Assembly: GCA_903834765.1 (NCBI GenBank)
Contig: CAILKE010000053.1
Location: 16,700-80,699, forward strand
Length of the DNA: 64,000 bases
DNA from: an uncultured Bacteroidota bacterium
Lineage (GTDB): Bacteria > Bacteroidota > Bacteroidia > B-17B0 > Aurantibacillaceae
Direction: 5' to 3'
The notes beneath the pieces were generated by a model. The model was given only the letters and a program-made list of their open reading frames with translations. It was not told the DNA's origin and did not search any database. Below are positions 18,156-27,067 of the stretch, piece by piece. Position 1 is the stretch's first letter, and every line of letters starts with the position of its first letter. The translations under genes were made by a program, and so were the position numbers.

Positions 18156-18758
18156 ATGAAAAAACAATTAATAGCAACGGTAATAATAACTTTATATACA
18201 AGTTTATCAATTTTTGCACAAGATATAATTACTAAAAGAAACGGTGATGAGATTAAAGCAAAAATAATAGAAGTAGGGACGGACGATGTTAAGTTCAAGA
18301 AATTTGATAATATTGACGGTCCGCTATTCGTAGTTTCTAAATCAGATATTATTTTCATAAAATATGAAAATGGGTCTAAAGAAATATTTGAAGATATCAA
18401 AACTAGTATATTAAAAAACAATCAACTCCTACCAATAAATTGGAAGTTGCAAGGGGAAGATGATGCATTAAGATGCTATAGAGGTTATCGAGGTGCTCAG
18501 GTAGGAACTTTTTTTACTTGCCTAATATTAGGACCTTTAGTTGGTCTTATTCCTGCAATCTCAACATCTTCTGTAAAACCTAGTAAACAAAAGTATCTAC
18601 AATATCCTAACAACAATTACTTTAATAATATTGAATATAAAGATGCATACATAAATCGAGCGTATAAAAGAAAAAAACATAAAATTTGGGGGATGTATGG
18701 GCTAGGTAGCGGAATATTTGCTGGTTTAGTATTAGTATCCGTTGGAAAGGTTAAATAA
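18156..18758 (+). CDS. Secreted/membrane protein of unknown function
   Basis: A 200-residue protein with a signal peptide (MKKQLIATVIITLYTSLSIFAQ). The segment after cleavage, QDIITKRNGDEIKAKIIEVGTDDVKFKKFDNIDGP... then SKSDIIFIKYENGSKEIF (about 22-85), is a recurrent Bacteroidota domain of unknown function, a small beta fold with KxxG and KxEN patterns. Two hydrophobic segments follow, at about 115-137 (VGTFFTCLILGPLVGLIPAIS) and near the C-terminus (GLGSGIFAGLVLVSV), so it probably sits in the envelope. It is divergent from the XRE gene, with shared operators between them. It may be the regulator's target. Confidence 0.7.
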   Translation: MKKQLIATVIITLYTSLSIFAQDIITKRNGDEIKAKIIEVGTDDVKFKKFDNIDGPLFVVSKSDIIFIKYENGSKEIFEDIKTSILKNNQLLPINWKLQGEDDALRCYRGYRGAQVGTFFTCLILGPLVGLIPAISTSSVKPSKQKYLQYPNNNYFNNIEYKDAYINRAYKRKKHKIWGMYGLGSGIFAGLVLVSVGKVK

Positions 18759-18781
18759 TAATAAGTTTGTTAAAAAAAATA

Positions 18782-18976
18782 CCAAATACTTTCCAGCTAG
18801 GAAGTGAACACCCGCTCCGACGCATTTGTAATCATAAGTGTTCGGAACCTTAATAATTAGTTCTTAATAATACCCCCGTTGTTGCGGACGCGTCGTCCGT
18901 GACCCAATACTTCCCCCGCTAGGCAGTATTTGCGCCAACATGAGCTACGCTTCATTTACAAAGCTACTGCTATAAA
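18782..18976. repeat. Degenerate palindromes and repeats upstream of RAYT
   Basis: A stretch of locally higher GC. Two diverged palindromic units, around 18782-18804 (ACTTTCCAGCTAGGAAGT) and 18903-18930 (AATACTTCCCCCGCTAGG), look like copies of one element. The block 18936-18976 (CAACATGAGCTACGCTTCAT...) has a diverged copy at 19068-19110. CGACGCATTT and GCGGACGCGTCGTCCG words lie between. No gene was found here. Confidence 0.5.
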
Positions 18977-19030
18977 ATCTTATAGCAAGCATTTATTCCC
19001 AAGCAGCAAATAATTATTTGAACACCCGAA

Positions 19031-19060
19031 CACCTGTCAGGTTTTAAAACCTGACAGGTG
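19031..19060. repeat. REP-like perfect 30-bp palindrome upstream of RAYT
   Basis: The arm CACCTGTCAGGTTTT (19031-19045) is followed at once by its exact complement (19046-19060). The same arm reappears on the other side of the transposase gene (19814-19846) and as a half site at 19204-19215. It is probably the recognition palindrome of the RAYT between them. Confidence 0.8.
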
Positions 19061-19203
19061 TATACTCCAACACATGAACTCCGTTTCATTTATAACACTT
19101 CAGCTATAAACACCTGAAGTCTCTAATTATGGATTCAAATTCAAAATGCTACAGTTTATAGCAATCAGTTACTATAAAATTGCTTTATTTTGTTACTTCA
19201 AGA

Positions 19204-19215
19204 AACCTGACAGGT
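19204..19215. repeat. Half-site of the RAYT palindrome
   Basis: AACCTGACAGGT is one arm of the 30-bp palindrome, placed 13 bases before the transposase start codon. It may be a cleavage/binding site or an operator for its own expression. Confidence 0.6.
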
Positions 19216-19228
19216 CTAAAAAAACAAC

Positions 19229-19804
19229 ATGGAAAAAATTGAACATTTACAATATGGAAAATATTATCATATTTATAACCGTGGAATAAATAGCCAACCT
19301 ATTTTTTTTGAACCTTGTAACTACGATTATTTTTTAAAACTATATCAAAATCATATAGACCCAATAGCTGAAACCTATGCTTGGTGCTTGATGAAAAATC
19401 ATTTTCATTTTTTGATTAAAATAAAAGATGAAAATGAAGTCATTAATATTAAAGCTCCGCATCACTATTTTTCTAATTTATTTAATGCTTATACTAAAGC
19501 AATTAATAAGAAATATAATAGGCATAGTAGTTTATTTCAGCGTTCATTTAAACGTAAACTTATCGATGACGAACGTTATTTCAAAAATTTAATTATGTAT
19601 ATTCATAAAAACCCTGTAAATCATGGAATTTGTGAAAACATTATGGATTACCCTTGGAGTTCCTATTTAACTTGTATTTCTGACAAACTAACTAAATTAA
19701 AAAGAGAAGAGGTTATCAATTTATTTGATGACCTAGTTAATTTTAAAAACGTTCATCAATTAAATATAAACTGTTTAGAGATTGAAAATTATTTTGAACT
19801 ATGA
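19229..19804 (+). CDS. REP-associated tyrosine transposase (RAYT, Y1/IS200-like)
   Basis: A 191-residue single-strand DNA transposase-like enzyme of the Y1_Tnp superfamily. The HUH motif is HFH at residues 58-60 (CLMKNHFHFLI). The catalytic Tyr is most likely Y124 in MYIHKNPVNHG, followed by the family's YPWSSY motif (141-146). QRSFKRKLIDDERYF is the conserved central helix. Length is normal and the frame is intact. RAYTs are domesticated relatives of IS200/IS605 that process REP palindromes. Matching palindromes flank the gene at 19031-19060 and 19814-19846. It sits between a secreted-protein gene and a decayed ORF6N gene. Confidence 0.9.
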   Translation: MEKIEHLQYGKYYHIYNRGINSQPIFFEPCNYDYFLKLYQNHIDPIAETYAWCLMKNHFHFLIKIKDENEVINIKAPHHYFSNLFNAYTKAINKKYNRHSSLFQRSFKRKLIDDERYFKNLIMYIHKNPVNHGICENIMDYPWSSYLTCISDKLTKLKREEVINLFDDLVNFKNVHQLNINCLEIENYFEL

Positions 19805-19813
19805 ATTCCTAGA

Positions 19814-19846
19814 ACACCTGTCAGGTTTTTATAACCTGACAGGTGT
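19814..19846. repeat. REP-like palindrome downstream of RAYT
   Basis: 14-bp arms (ACACCTGTCAGGTT and its complement) around a 5-base loop TTTAT, starting nine bases after the transposase stop. The arm sequence is the same as in the upstream palindrome. It could also act as a hairpin at the transcript end. Confidence 0.8.
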
Positions 19847-19869
19847 AACTTGAACATCATCATAAGGTA

Positions 19870-20190
19870 ATGCTGGATAAAGATTTAGCCGAGTTATATG
19901 GAGTTGCAACAAGTAATTTAAACAAGCCTGTAAATCGAAATTTGAAACGTTTTCCAAACGATTTTATGATTCAATTAGATGAACTATAGTTCAAAAACTT
20001 GATGTTCCAAAATGGAATATAAAGTTGGGGAGGAACCAGAAAATTACCTTTGGTGTTTACGGAACAAGGTGTTGCGATGAAAAAGAAGTTAGATAATCAA
20101 GATAAGAACATGGAAATTGTTTTTAGATACTTCGATGAATTAATAGAGAAAAAAGAAAATACAAAGCCTCGAACAAAAATTGGATATTAA
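19870..20190 (+). pseudogene. Decayed ORF6N-domain gene
   Basis: One continuous frame of 107 codons with two internal stops (TAG at 19987-19989, TAA near 20017). It opens [20 protein letters not shown], then [36 protein letters not shown], and ends with a LDNQDKNMEIVFRYFDELIE helix and a TKIGY terminus. These are the conserved parts of ORF6N (KilA-N related) proteins, but the first residues (before VMLDKDL) are missing and the stretch after TEQGVAM is deleted. A possible IIIR leftover lies in another frame just upstream. The truncated 5' end lies about 24 bases from the RAYT palindrome. Intact relatives are phage- and island-associated DNA-binding proteins. Confidence 0.8.
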
Positions 20191-20339
20191 TTTCCTAAAA
20201 ATAAGTAGAAGCCTTTCGATTTACCGTTGCTCATTTGATAGCAAATAAAGATAGAACTCTTATTTATTTAAAAAGGGTGCTAGCACTCTGCCAAAATGTT
20301 TTTCATTGATATAAATTTGGTGTATAAATTTATTTAATA

Positions 20340-21638
20340 TTGAAAAAAACTATTCCTATTTTATTTTTATTTTTTATGTGTAAAGCAACTTATTCTCAAG
20401 TTTTAGCTTGGAATAGCGCAACCAGAACAGGCGTTGCACCAAATTACACATATACTGGAACAGGAATTAAAGCTGTAGTAACAACCAATGCTGTAACTTT
20501 AGGTGATGGTACACCAAGAGTAGATGGTGTTTCAGGATTCTCTGCTTGTTATTTAACTCCTGGATTGGATTTATATGCTGGATTTTTTAATTCTTATATA
20601 GCAGGTACAAATTCACATATTACTACAACATTTTCATTCGCTACAGGTTTTGGATGCACTGATGTTACATTTATAATTAAGGATATCAATTCTGGAGAAT
20701 CATTTACCGATTTTTGCGATGTTTTAGAATTAAGTGCTACATATAATAATTCAGGAACGGCTTTGCCAGTTGCTAATATTACAACTACTTTAGCATCAAA
20801 TGTTAATAGAACAACTTCCGGAACAACTGTAAAGCTAGTTGGGCATAATTCATCAACAGAAACAACAGGAGCCTATACTTCAGGAACTGCGTGCGGAAGT
20901 ACAACAGTAAAAATTACTCCACCAGCAGGGATGCCTTTGAATACATTTACAATAAAATACAGGCCTGCGTATGGAACAAGCACAGCGAATGCATATTATA
21001 CTAGTGGCACTCATCCGGCTGCGCAATATGTTTCTTATGGAAACTTAACATTTGTTGCTACTTCAGGTTGTGCGCAATTACTCCCAATTGAATTAATTTC
21101 TTTTCAAGCAATTCGAAAAAGCAATACTATAAATTTAAAATGGGAAACTGCCTCGGAAATAAATAATAATTATTTTTCCATAGAGCGATCATTTGATGGA
21201 CTTAATTTTGAAACGATTGACAAAGTAATTGGAGTGGGTAATAGTTTAACACTTAATAAATATGAGTATAATGATGGAAAACCAAGCAGGGAATTGTCTT
21301 ATTATAGATTAAAGCAAACAGATTTTAATGGAGAATTTAAATATTCAAATATTTTAAGTATAGAAAGTGATAACTCAAAAGCATTTATTTGTCACATATT
21401 CCCTAATCCAACTTCTACAACTATTAATTTTGAATTCTATACTCCAATAGAAGGAGAAATAAATTATGAGATAACAGATTGTATAGGAAGATTAGTAATC
21501 TCTAAAACACAATTGATGGAAATAGGATATTCAAAAATAAGTACTCCTATAGGTGAATTACCAAAAGGCATCTACTTTTTAAAAGTGCATTTTGATAAAA
21601 CGAATTTAAATACGGTTAATAAAATAGTTAAGAATTAA
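20340..21638 (+). CDS. Secreted protein with T9SS type A sorting domain
   Basis: A 432-residue protein. The start codon is TTG, chosen because MKKTIPILFLFFMCKATYSQ forms a normal signal peptide and no ATG fits. Residues 20-245 form a beta-rich domain of unknown type with paired Cys. About 246-335 (LPIELISFQAIRKSNTINLKWETASEINNNYFSIERS...) is the fibronectin-like domain common in T9SS cargo. The last 80 residues (FPNPTSTTINFEF, then GELPKGIYFLKVHF) are the T9SS sorting domain that sends the protein through the outer membrane. A single-gene unit ended by a strong terminator. Confidence 0.85.
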   Translation: MKKTIPILFLFFMCKATYSQVLAWNSATRTGVAPNYTYTGTGIKAVVTTNAVTLGDGTPRVDGVSGFSACYLTPGLDLYAGFFNSYIAGTNSHITTTFSFATGFGCTDVTFIIKDINSGESFTDFCDVLELSATYNNSGTALPVANITTTLASNVNRTTSGTTVKLVGHNSSTETTGAYTSGTACGSTTVKITPPAGMPLNTFTIKYRPAYGTSTANAYYTSGTHPAAQYVSYGNLTFVATSGCAQLLPIELISFQAIRKSNTINLKWETASEINNNYFSIERSFDGLNFETIDKVIGVGNSLTLNKYEYNDGKPSRELSYYRLKQTDFNGEFKYSNILSIESDNSKAFICHIFPNPTSTTINFEFYTPIEGEINYEITDCIGRLVISKTQLMEIGYSKISTPIGELPKGIYFLKVHFDKTNLNTVNKIVKN

Positions 21639-21702
21639 TTTTATTAATTCAGGTTCACTTACACTAAAACATAAACTATAATAGCATTCGAAATAAAACT
21701 AA

Positions 21703-21733
21703 AAACCCTCAATTATCTAGTAATTGAGGGTTT
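21703..21733. terminator. Bidirectional terminator at the end of the ribosomal operon
   Basis: A perfect 13-bp stem (AAACCCTCAATTA and complement) around TCTAG, flanked by A/T-rich tracts. It separates the T9SS gene (plus strand) from rplQ (minus strand), which converge here. Confidence 0.85.
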
Positions 21734-21755
21734 AAAATTTTATAGATTTTATTAA

Positions 21756-22232
21756 TTATTCTGCTCCTTCTTCTTTAGCTTCAGTGGTATTAGCATCAGT
21801 AGTTTTTTTAGCGCGACCACGACGAGTAGTTTTAGCTTTTTCAACAGGTGCAGTTTTACCGTTAGAATAAATATCGTTGAAGTCAACTAATTCAATTAAT
21901 GCCATTTCAGCAGCATCACCTTGTCTGTTGCCAGTTTTGATGATACGAGTGTAACCACCATTTCTTTCAGCAACTTTAGAAGATACTTCTTTAAATAATA
22001 AAGCAACTATTTCTTTGCTTTTTAAATAAGAAAATACTGTTCTGCGGCTGTGAGTTGAATCATCTTTACTTTTAGTAATGATTGGCTCAACATAAGTTCT
22101 TAAAGCTTTAGCTTTAGCTAAGGTTGTGAAAATACGTTTGTGTTCAATTAAAGAACAAGCCATATTACTCATTAATGCCTTACGGTGTGACGCTGTTCTA
22201 CCTAAGTTATTTATTTTATCTCCGTGTCTCAT
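21756..22232 (-). CDS. rplQ: 50S ribosomal protein L17
   Basis: A 158-residue L17. The core (1-116) opens [34 protein letters not shown], the standard family start, and includes [11 protein letters not shown]. Residues 120-158 are a low-complexity K/T/E-rich extension ([19 protein letters not shown]) that longer Bacteroidota L17 proteins also have. L17 sits near the peptide exit tunnel. Last gene of the ribosomal block; a 78-base gap with an inverted repeat separates it from rpoA, and a terminator follows. Confidence 0.97.
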   Translation of the reverse strand: MRHGDKINNLGRTASHRKALMSNMACSLIEHKRIFTTLAKAKALRTYVEPIITKSKDDSTHSRRTVFSYLKSKEIVALLFKEVSSKVAERNGGYTRIIKTGNRQGDAAEMALIELVDFNDIYSNGKTAPVEKAKTTRRGRAKKTTDANTTEAKEEGAE

Positions 22233-22259
22233 GATATTTTTTGATTTAAGATTTAAGCC

Positions 22260-22283
22260 TTAAGATTTAAGTTTAAATCTTAA
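22260..22283. repeat. Inverted repeat in the rpoA-rplQ gap
   Basis: TTAAGATTTAA and its exact complement are separated by GT, inside a run of GATTTAAG words (22243-22271). On the transcript it could form a hairpin between rpoA and rplQ. There is no T-run, so it might be an mRNA-processing site or an interspersed repeat. Confidence 0.5.
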
Positions 22284-22310
22284 ATCTTTATCTTTCGTCT
22301 AGTATTTTTA

Positions 22311-23303
22311 TTAATCTTTATCTAATTTATATTTTACTACATTCATTCCAAATTGTAAGCCTTTAGTAGTAACTAGGTCTTCTAGCTCAGTTAAAGATTT
22401 CTTACCAAAATTACGGAACTTTAATAGATCATTTTTATTGAAGGAAACTAGTTCACCTAAAGTCTCAACATCAGCTGCTTTTAAGCAGTTTAATGCGCGA
22501 ACAGATAAATCCATGTCAACTAATTTAGTTTTCAATAATTGACGCATATGTAATGAAGTTTCATCAAATTCTTCCTCAGATTTTTTCTCTTCCGAATCTA
22601 ATGTAATTTTCTCATCAGAGAATAACATAAAATGGTAGATCAAAATTTTGGCAGCTTCTTTCAAAGCTTCTTTTGGATGAATAGATCCGTCAGAAACGAT
22701 ATCAATAATTAATTTTTCGTAATCTGTTTTTTGTTCAACACGGTAGTTTTCAATCGTGTATTTTACGTTTTTAATTGGCGTATAGATTGAATCTATGAAG
22801 ATTGTACCTTGAGGTGCAGAATTCGTTTTATTTTCTTCTGCAGGAACATATCCACGACCTTTATCAACAGTTAATTCAATTTTTAATTTTACAGTAGATT
22901 CGCTATTAAAAATAACTAAATCCGGATTTAAGATTTGAAATCCATTAGCAAATTTACCGATATCACCAGCAGTGAACTTTTCGCTTCCAGAGTAGTGAAT
23001 AACGATTTTTTCTACATCGTGATTATCTAATTGTTTTTTGAAACGAACTTGTTTTAAATTTAAGATAATTTCAGTAACATCTTCTACAACACCTTTAATT
23101 GTTGAGAATTCGTGGTCAACTCCTTCAATTTTCACGCTAGTAATAGCATGTCCTTCTAAAGAAGATAACATAATACGACGTAAAGAGTTACCTATAGTGA
23201 TACCGAATCCTGGTTCTAAAGGACGAAATTCAAATTGTCCTTCAGTCTCGGTAGAGTTAATCATAACAACCTTGTCTGGTTTTACGAAATTTAATATTGC
23301 CAT
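22311..23303 (-). CDS. rpoA: DNA-directed RNA polymerase subunit alpha
   Basis: A 330-residue alpha subunit. The N-terminal assembly domain (about 1-230) has [23 protein letters not shown], which contacts beta and beta'. A linker of about 15 acidic residues ([13 protein letters not shown]) leads to the C-terminal domain (about 260-325), where [21 protein letters not shown] and [19 protein letters not shown] form the DNA- and activator-binding helices. Normal length. It lies in the classic alpha operon order rpsM-rpsK-rpsD-rpoA-rplQ. Confidence 0.98.
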   Translation of the reverse strand: MAILNFVKPDKVVMINSTETEGQFEFRPLEPGFGITIGNSLRRIMLSSLEGHAITSVKIEGVDHEFSTIKGVVEDVTEIILNLKQVRFKKQLDNHDVEKIVIHYSGSEKFTAGDIGKFANGFQILNPDLVIFNSESTVKLKIELTVDKGRGYVPAEENKTNSAPQGTIFIDSIYTPIKNVKYTIENYRVEQKTDYEKLIIDIVSDGSIHPKEALKEAAKILIYHFMLFSDEKITLDSEEKKSEEEFDETSLHMRQLLKTKLVDMDLSVRALNCLKAADVETLGELVSFNKNDLLKFRNFGKKSLTELEDLVTTKGLQFGMNVVKYKLDKD

Positions 23304-23344
23304 TTTACTTATTTATATAGGTTAAAAAAACTATTTACTAATTA

Positions 23345-23950
23345 CTATTTAGAGTACAGTTCGACGATTAACTGTTCTTTAATGTTTTCAGGTATTTGAG
23401 AACGCTCAGGAACAGAGATAAAATTACCGCTAAATGTCGATTTATCAAAATCTAACCAAGAATACTTATTTACAGAACCACTTAATGATTCAGTAATCGC
23501 TTCTAATGATTGAGATTTCTCACGCACACTAACAACATCTCCTGGCTTTAATGTATAAGAAGGAATGTTTACAGTACTTCCATTTACATTGATATGAGCG
23601 TGAGATACTAATTGACGAGCAGCTCTGCGAGAAGGAGCAATTCCTAAACGATAAACTACGTTATCTAAACGACATTCGATTAATTGTAATAACACTTCAC
23701 CAGTAATACCATGAGCACGAGCCGCTTTATCAAATGTTCTAGCGAATTGTTTTTCTAAAATACCATAAGTATATTTAGCTTTTTGCTTCTCCATTAATTG
23801 GATAGCATACTCTGATTTTTTACCTTTTTTCTTAGTATTACCGTGTTGCCCAGGAGGGTAGTTCTTTTTTTCTAAAGCTTTATCCGGGCCAAAAATTGGC
23901 TCTCTGAATTTTCTTGCAATCTTAGATTTAGGACCTGTATATCTTGCCAT
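23345..23950 (-). CDS. rpsD: 30S ribosomal protein S4
   Basis: A 201-residue S4, a primary 16S rRNA binder that starts small-subunit assembly. It opens [37 protein letters not shown], and the S4 RNA-binding domain is at about 90-155 ([32 protein letters not shown]). The N-terminal part has no Cys zinc cluster, as in the zinc-free form. In enterobacteria S4 represses the alpha operon; no such leader was identified here. Confidence 0.98.
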   Translation of the reverse strand: MARYTGPKSKIARKFREPIFGPDKALEKKNYPPGQHGNTKKKGKKSEYAIQLMEKQKAKYTYGILEKQFARTFDKAARAHGITGEVLLQLIECRLDNVVYRLGIAPSRRAARQLVSHAHINVNGSTVNIPSYTLKPGDVVSVREKSQSLEAITESLSGSVNKYSWLDFDKSTFSGNFISVPERSQIPENIKEQLIVELYSK

Positions 23951-24001
23951 TTCTATTGTTTAATTTCTGTTATTATTATATTTATCTTATCAGGCTATTG
24001 C

Positions 24002-24412
24002 TTAGCAACGACGACGTTTTGGTGGACGACAACCATTGTGTGGCATAGGTGTTATATCTACTATTTCAGTAACTTCAATTCCTGAAGTAGCAATTGTTCT
24101 GATTGCTGATTCTCTTCCAGCTCCTGGTCCTTTAACATACACTTTTACTTTACGTAAACCTAAGTCTGATGCTACTTTAGAGCAATCTGCTGCTGCTAAT
24201 TGTGCAGCATAAGGAGTGTTTTTCTTAGAGCCACGGAAACCCATTTTACCAGCGCTAGCCCAAGAAATTACTTGTCCGCTTGTGTTAGTTAAAGAGATTA
24301 TTAAGTTATTGAATGTAGCGTTAATGTGAGCCTCTCCAACTGCCTCTACCTTTACTACTCTTTTCTTAGCGTTAGCTTTTGCTGCTGCTACTGATGATTG
24401 TTGTTTAGCCAT
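24002..24412 (-). CDS. rpsK: 30S ribosomal protein S11
   Basis: A 136-residue S11 from the platform of the small subunit. The family pattern is clear: [44 protein letters not shown], then [15 protein letters not shown] and the basic C-terminus [16 protein letters not shown]. The first 20 residues are Ala/Lys-rich ([18 protein letters not shown]). It lies 25 bases from rpsM and 51 from rpsD, in the alpha operon. Confidence 0.98.
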   Translation of the reverse strand: MAKQQSSVAAAKANAKKRVVKVEAVGEAHINATFNNLIISLTNTSGQVISWASAGKMGFRGSKKNTPYAAQLAAADCSKVASDLGLRKVKVYVKGPGAGRESAIRTIATSGIEVTEIVDITPMPHNGCRPPKRRRC

Positions 24413-24437
24413 TTTAATTAAATGCTTATTTTATTTA

Positions 24438-24815
24438 TTACTTAGTAACTTTTTTCTTGTTTGCAACTGTTTTACGTTTTCCTTTACGGATACGTGCGTT
24501 GGTTTTAGTACGTTGACCACGAACTGGCAACCCATTACGGTGACGGATACCACGGTAAGAACCAATATCAGTTAAACGTTTGATATTTAAAGCAACTTCT
24601 GAACGAAGTCCACCTTCCACTTTAAAAGTGTCGTTAATGATTTTACGAATAGCGTTTTGTTCATCGTCATTCCATTCATTTACTTTCTTATTAAAGTCAA
24701 TGCCAGCTTCTGTTAAAATACGTTGAGCTCTGCTACGTCCAATACCAAAAATGTAGGTTAACCCTATTTCTCCTCTTTTATTTTTTGGTAAATCTATACC
24801 TGCAATACGTGCCAT
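24438..24815 (-). CDS. rpsM: 30S ribosomal protein S13
   Basis: A 125-residue S13, the head protein that contacts the P-site tRNA and bridges to the large subunit. It opens [34 protein letters not shown], includes the helix-two-turn-helix, and ends with a basic tail, [23 protein letters not shown], that reaches the tRNA. First gene of the alpha operon after rpmJ. Confidence 0.98.
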   Translation of the reverse strand: MARIAGIDLPKNKRGEIGLTYIFGIGRSRAQRILTEAGIDFNKKVNEWNDDEQNAIRKIINDTFKVEGGLRSEVALNIKRLTDIGSYRGIRHRNGLPVRGQRTKTNARIRKGKRKTVANKKKVTK

Positions 24816-24856
24816 TATTTATATACTTGGTTTTAAAAGTTTGCGAAAATACGCAT

Positions 24857-24973
24857 TTATTTTTGTCTTTGTTTAAATTTCGGATTTTTTTTGTTGATTA
24901 TATACAACTTTCCTTTACGACGTACGATTTTACAATCTACGCTTCTTTTTTTGATGGATGCTCTAACTTTCAT
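24857..24973 (-). CDS. rpmJ: 50S ribosomal protein L36
   Basis: A 38-residue protein, [20 protein letters not shown]..., ending [12 protein letters not shown]. The frame from the ATG at 24973 to the TAA at 24857 has the exact L36 length. The usual zinc ligands (three Cys and one His) are mostly gone: only one Cys remains (VDCK) and the His place is Phe (PKFKQ). So this is the zinc-independent C-minus form. It lies between infA and rpsM as in most bacteria. Confidence 0.95.
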   Translation of the reverse strand: MKVRASIKKRSVDCKIVRRKGKLYIINKKNPKFKQRQK

Positions 24974-25037
24974 TTTTATTTGATTATTTCCGTTTATGTA
25001 TTCCTATTAATTTTATTCTTTGCTCTATTCTCTTATA

Positions 25038-25256
25038 TTACTTGTAACGGTATGTAATTCGTCCTTTTGATAAATCATATGGACTCATTTCTAATTTAAC
25101 CTTATCCCCAGTCAATATTTTAATATAATGCATTCTCATTTTTCCTGAGATATGAGCTATAACAACATGTCCGTTCTCTAACTCTACCCTGAACATCGCA
25201 TTACTAAGCGATTCAAGAATAGTTCCATCTAGTTCAATATTTGCTTGTTTCGCCAT
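25038..25256 (-). CDS. infA: Translation initiation factor IF-1
   Basis: A 72-residue OB-fold protein: [66 protein letters not shown]. This is the complete IF-1, which blocks the A site during initiation. It starts three bases after secY ends, so the two are coupled, and map and adk, which often lie here, are absent. Confidence 0.98.
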   Translation of the reverse strand: MAKQANIELDGTILESLSNAMFRVELENGHVVIAHISGKMRMHYIKILTGDKVKLEMSPYDLSKGRITYRYK

Positions 25257-25259
25257 TTA

Positions 25260-26594
25260 TTACGCTTGTTGCATCTCCATTGCGTTAGTACTGCGTCCTT
25301 TTATTCTACCCGTTTGCATTAAGCCATCATAATGACGATTTAATAAGAAGGTTTCTATTTGCTGTAAAGTATCTAAAACAACACCTACCAAAATCAATAA
25401 AGACGTTCCTCCAAAGAAATCAGCAAAAGCACTGTTAATTCCTAATTTAATGGCAATAGAAGGCAAAATAGCCACAAACGCTAAGAAAATAGAACCTGGT
25501 AAAGTAATACGAGACATTACTTGATCAATAAAACTTGCAGTGTCTTTCCCTGGTTTAACACCCGGTACAAAACCACCATTACGTTTCATATCATCAGCTA
25601 ATTGATTCGGATTAATCATGATAGCTGTGTAAAAATAGGTAAAAGCTATAATTAACGTAGCAAAAATAAAGTTATACCAAAAACCATATCTATCAGAGAA
25701 CACACCGCCAGTGCCTCCTGAGAAGCTAGATACTGCTGAAGGAATGAACATAATTGCTTGAGCAAAGATGATTGGCATTACACCAGCTGCATTTACTTTT
25801 AATGGTAAGTATTGACGAACACCACCGATTTGCTTGTTACCAACAATTTTCTTGGCATACTGCACTGGTATTCGCCTTGTTCCTTGCACTAATAAAATAC
25901 AACTTACAATTACTAACATCAAGAATACAATCTCTAATAAGAACATGATTAAACCTCCACCAGCACTTTGTAAACGGGAACCGAATTCGGAAGTGATAGC
26001 AAAAGGTAATCGAGAGATAATACCAATCATAATTAATAAGGAGATGCCATTTCCAATGCCTTTATCTGTAATTCTTTCACCTAACCACATGATAAACATA
26101 GTGCCTGCTACTAAAATAATCGTAGATTGAATACCAAACCAAGTTGGGTCAATTCCTACAACACCAGGCTTAGTATAAACTTGCGCAGCTAAATAACCAG
26201 GAGCCTGAACAGCAGTAACAGCTACAGTTAAGAAACGAGTGTATTGGTTAATTTTCTTACGACCACTTTCTCCTTCTTTCTGTAATTTTTGAAAGTAAGG
26301 AACAGCCATACCCAATAATTGGATAATGATAGAAGCTGTAATGTATGGCATAATACCTAAACCAAAAATTGAAGCTCTCGAGAAAGCACCACCCGCAAAT
26401 GCATTAATTAAAGCAATGATACCGCCATCATTAGCACTTTCATTAGCTCGTGTTAATACTTCTGTATTAATACCTGGCAATACTACATAAGAACCCAAAC
26501 GATAGATAAGAATAAGCCCAAGAGTTGTTAAAATTCTTTGCTTTAATTCTTCTATCTTCCAAATGTTTTGGAGGGTCTCTATAAAACGCTTCAT
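25260..26594 (-). CDS. secY: Preprotein translocase subunit SecY
   Basis: A 444-residue membrane channel with ten predicted helices. The opening FIETLQNIWKIEELKQRILTTLGLILIYRLGSYVVLPGI is the family's first helix and plug region. Other markers are LGIMPYITASIIIQLL, GNGISLLIM, the cytoplasmic loop RRIPVQYAKK, and GGFVPGVKPGKDT, followed by the C-terminal QIETFLLNRHYDG. It exports proteins with SecE and SecA. It lies seven bases after rplO, in spc-operon order. Confidence 0.97.
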   Translation of the reverse strand: MKRFIETLQNIWKIEELKQRILTTLGLILIYRLGSYVVLPGINTEVLTRANESANDGGIIALINAFAGGAFSRASIFGLGIMPYITASIIIQLLGMAVPYFQKLQKEGESGRKKINQYTRFLTVAVTAVQAPGYLAAQVYTKPGVVGIDPTWFGIQSTIILVAGTMFIMWLGERITDKGIGNGISLLIMIGIISRLPFAITSEFGSRLQSAGGGLIMFLLEIVFLMLVIVSCILLVQGTRRIPVQYAKKIVGNKQIGGVRQYLPLKVNAAGVMPIIFAQAIMFIPSAVSSFSGGTGGVFSDRYGFWYNFIFATLIIAFTYFYTAIMINPNQLADDMKRNGGFVPGVKPGKDTASFIDQVMSRITLPGSIFLAFVAILPSIAIKLGINSAFADFFGGTSLLILVGVVLDTLQQIETFLLNRHYDGLMQTGRIKGRSTNAMEMQQA

Positions 26595-26601
26595 ATATAT
26601 C

Positions 26602-27048
26602 TTAGATTTCTGTTGCTACTCCGCCTTTTGATTCAATTGCTGCTTTAGCAGTTGCTGTAAATGCATGAACTAATATGTTAACTTTGGATTTTAATTCTCC
26701 TCTACCTAAAATTTTAATCAAATCATTTTTAGAAGCTACACCATTAGCGATTAATACTTCTTTTGTGATTTCAGTAATATTTTTAGTATCAACGATTTTT
26801 TGTATAATATCTAAATTTACTCCTTTGTGATCAATGCGGTTAATGTTTTTGAAACCAAATTTAGGAACACGACGTTGTAGTGGCATTTGACCACCTTCAA
26901 AACCACGTTTCTTTTTGTTACCAGAACGAGATTGAGCACCTTTGTGTCCTTGCGTAGCTGTACCACCTCCACCAGAACCTTGTCCGCGACCTCTTCTAAA
27001 ATTGTTTTTTACTGAACCTTCTGCAGGTGATAGTGAATTTAATTTCAT
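26602..27048 (-). CDS. rplO: 50S ribosomal protein L15
   Basis: A 148-residue L15. The glycine/arginine-rich N-terminus (NNFRRGRGQGSGGGGTATQGHKGAQSRSG) threads into 23S rRNA, and GFEGGQMPLQRRVPKFGF is the family core. The C-terminal domain, ILGRGELKSKVNILVHAFTATAKAAIESKGG, is typical. It assembles late in the large subunit and sits between rpmD and secY. Confidence 0.98.
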   Translation of the reverse strand: MKLNSLSPAEGSVKNNFRRGRGQGSGGGGTATQGHKGAQSRSGNKKKRGFEGGQMPLQRRVPKFGFKNINRIDHKGVNLDIIQKIVDTKNITEITKEVLIANGVASKNDLIKILGRGELKSKVNILVHAFTATAKAAIESKGGVATEI

Positions 27049-27067
27049 CTTAAAATACTTTTATTAA

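Noticed and set aside
18782..20190. A complete defence island
   Set aside because: Only an XRE regulator, a RAYT and a decayed ORF6N gene were found; no nuclease, toxin or methylase is present.
24785..25057. Plus-strand frame between rpsM and infA
   Set aside because: It is the shadow of the minus-strand rpmJ gene and intergenic DNA; the L36 sequence is unmistakable.
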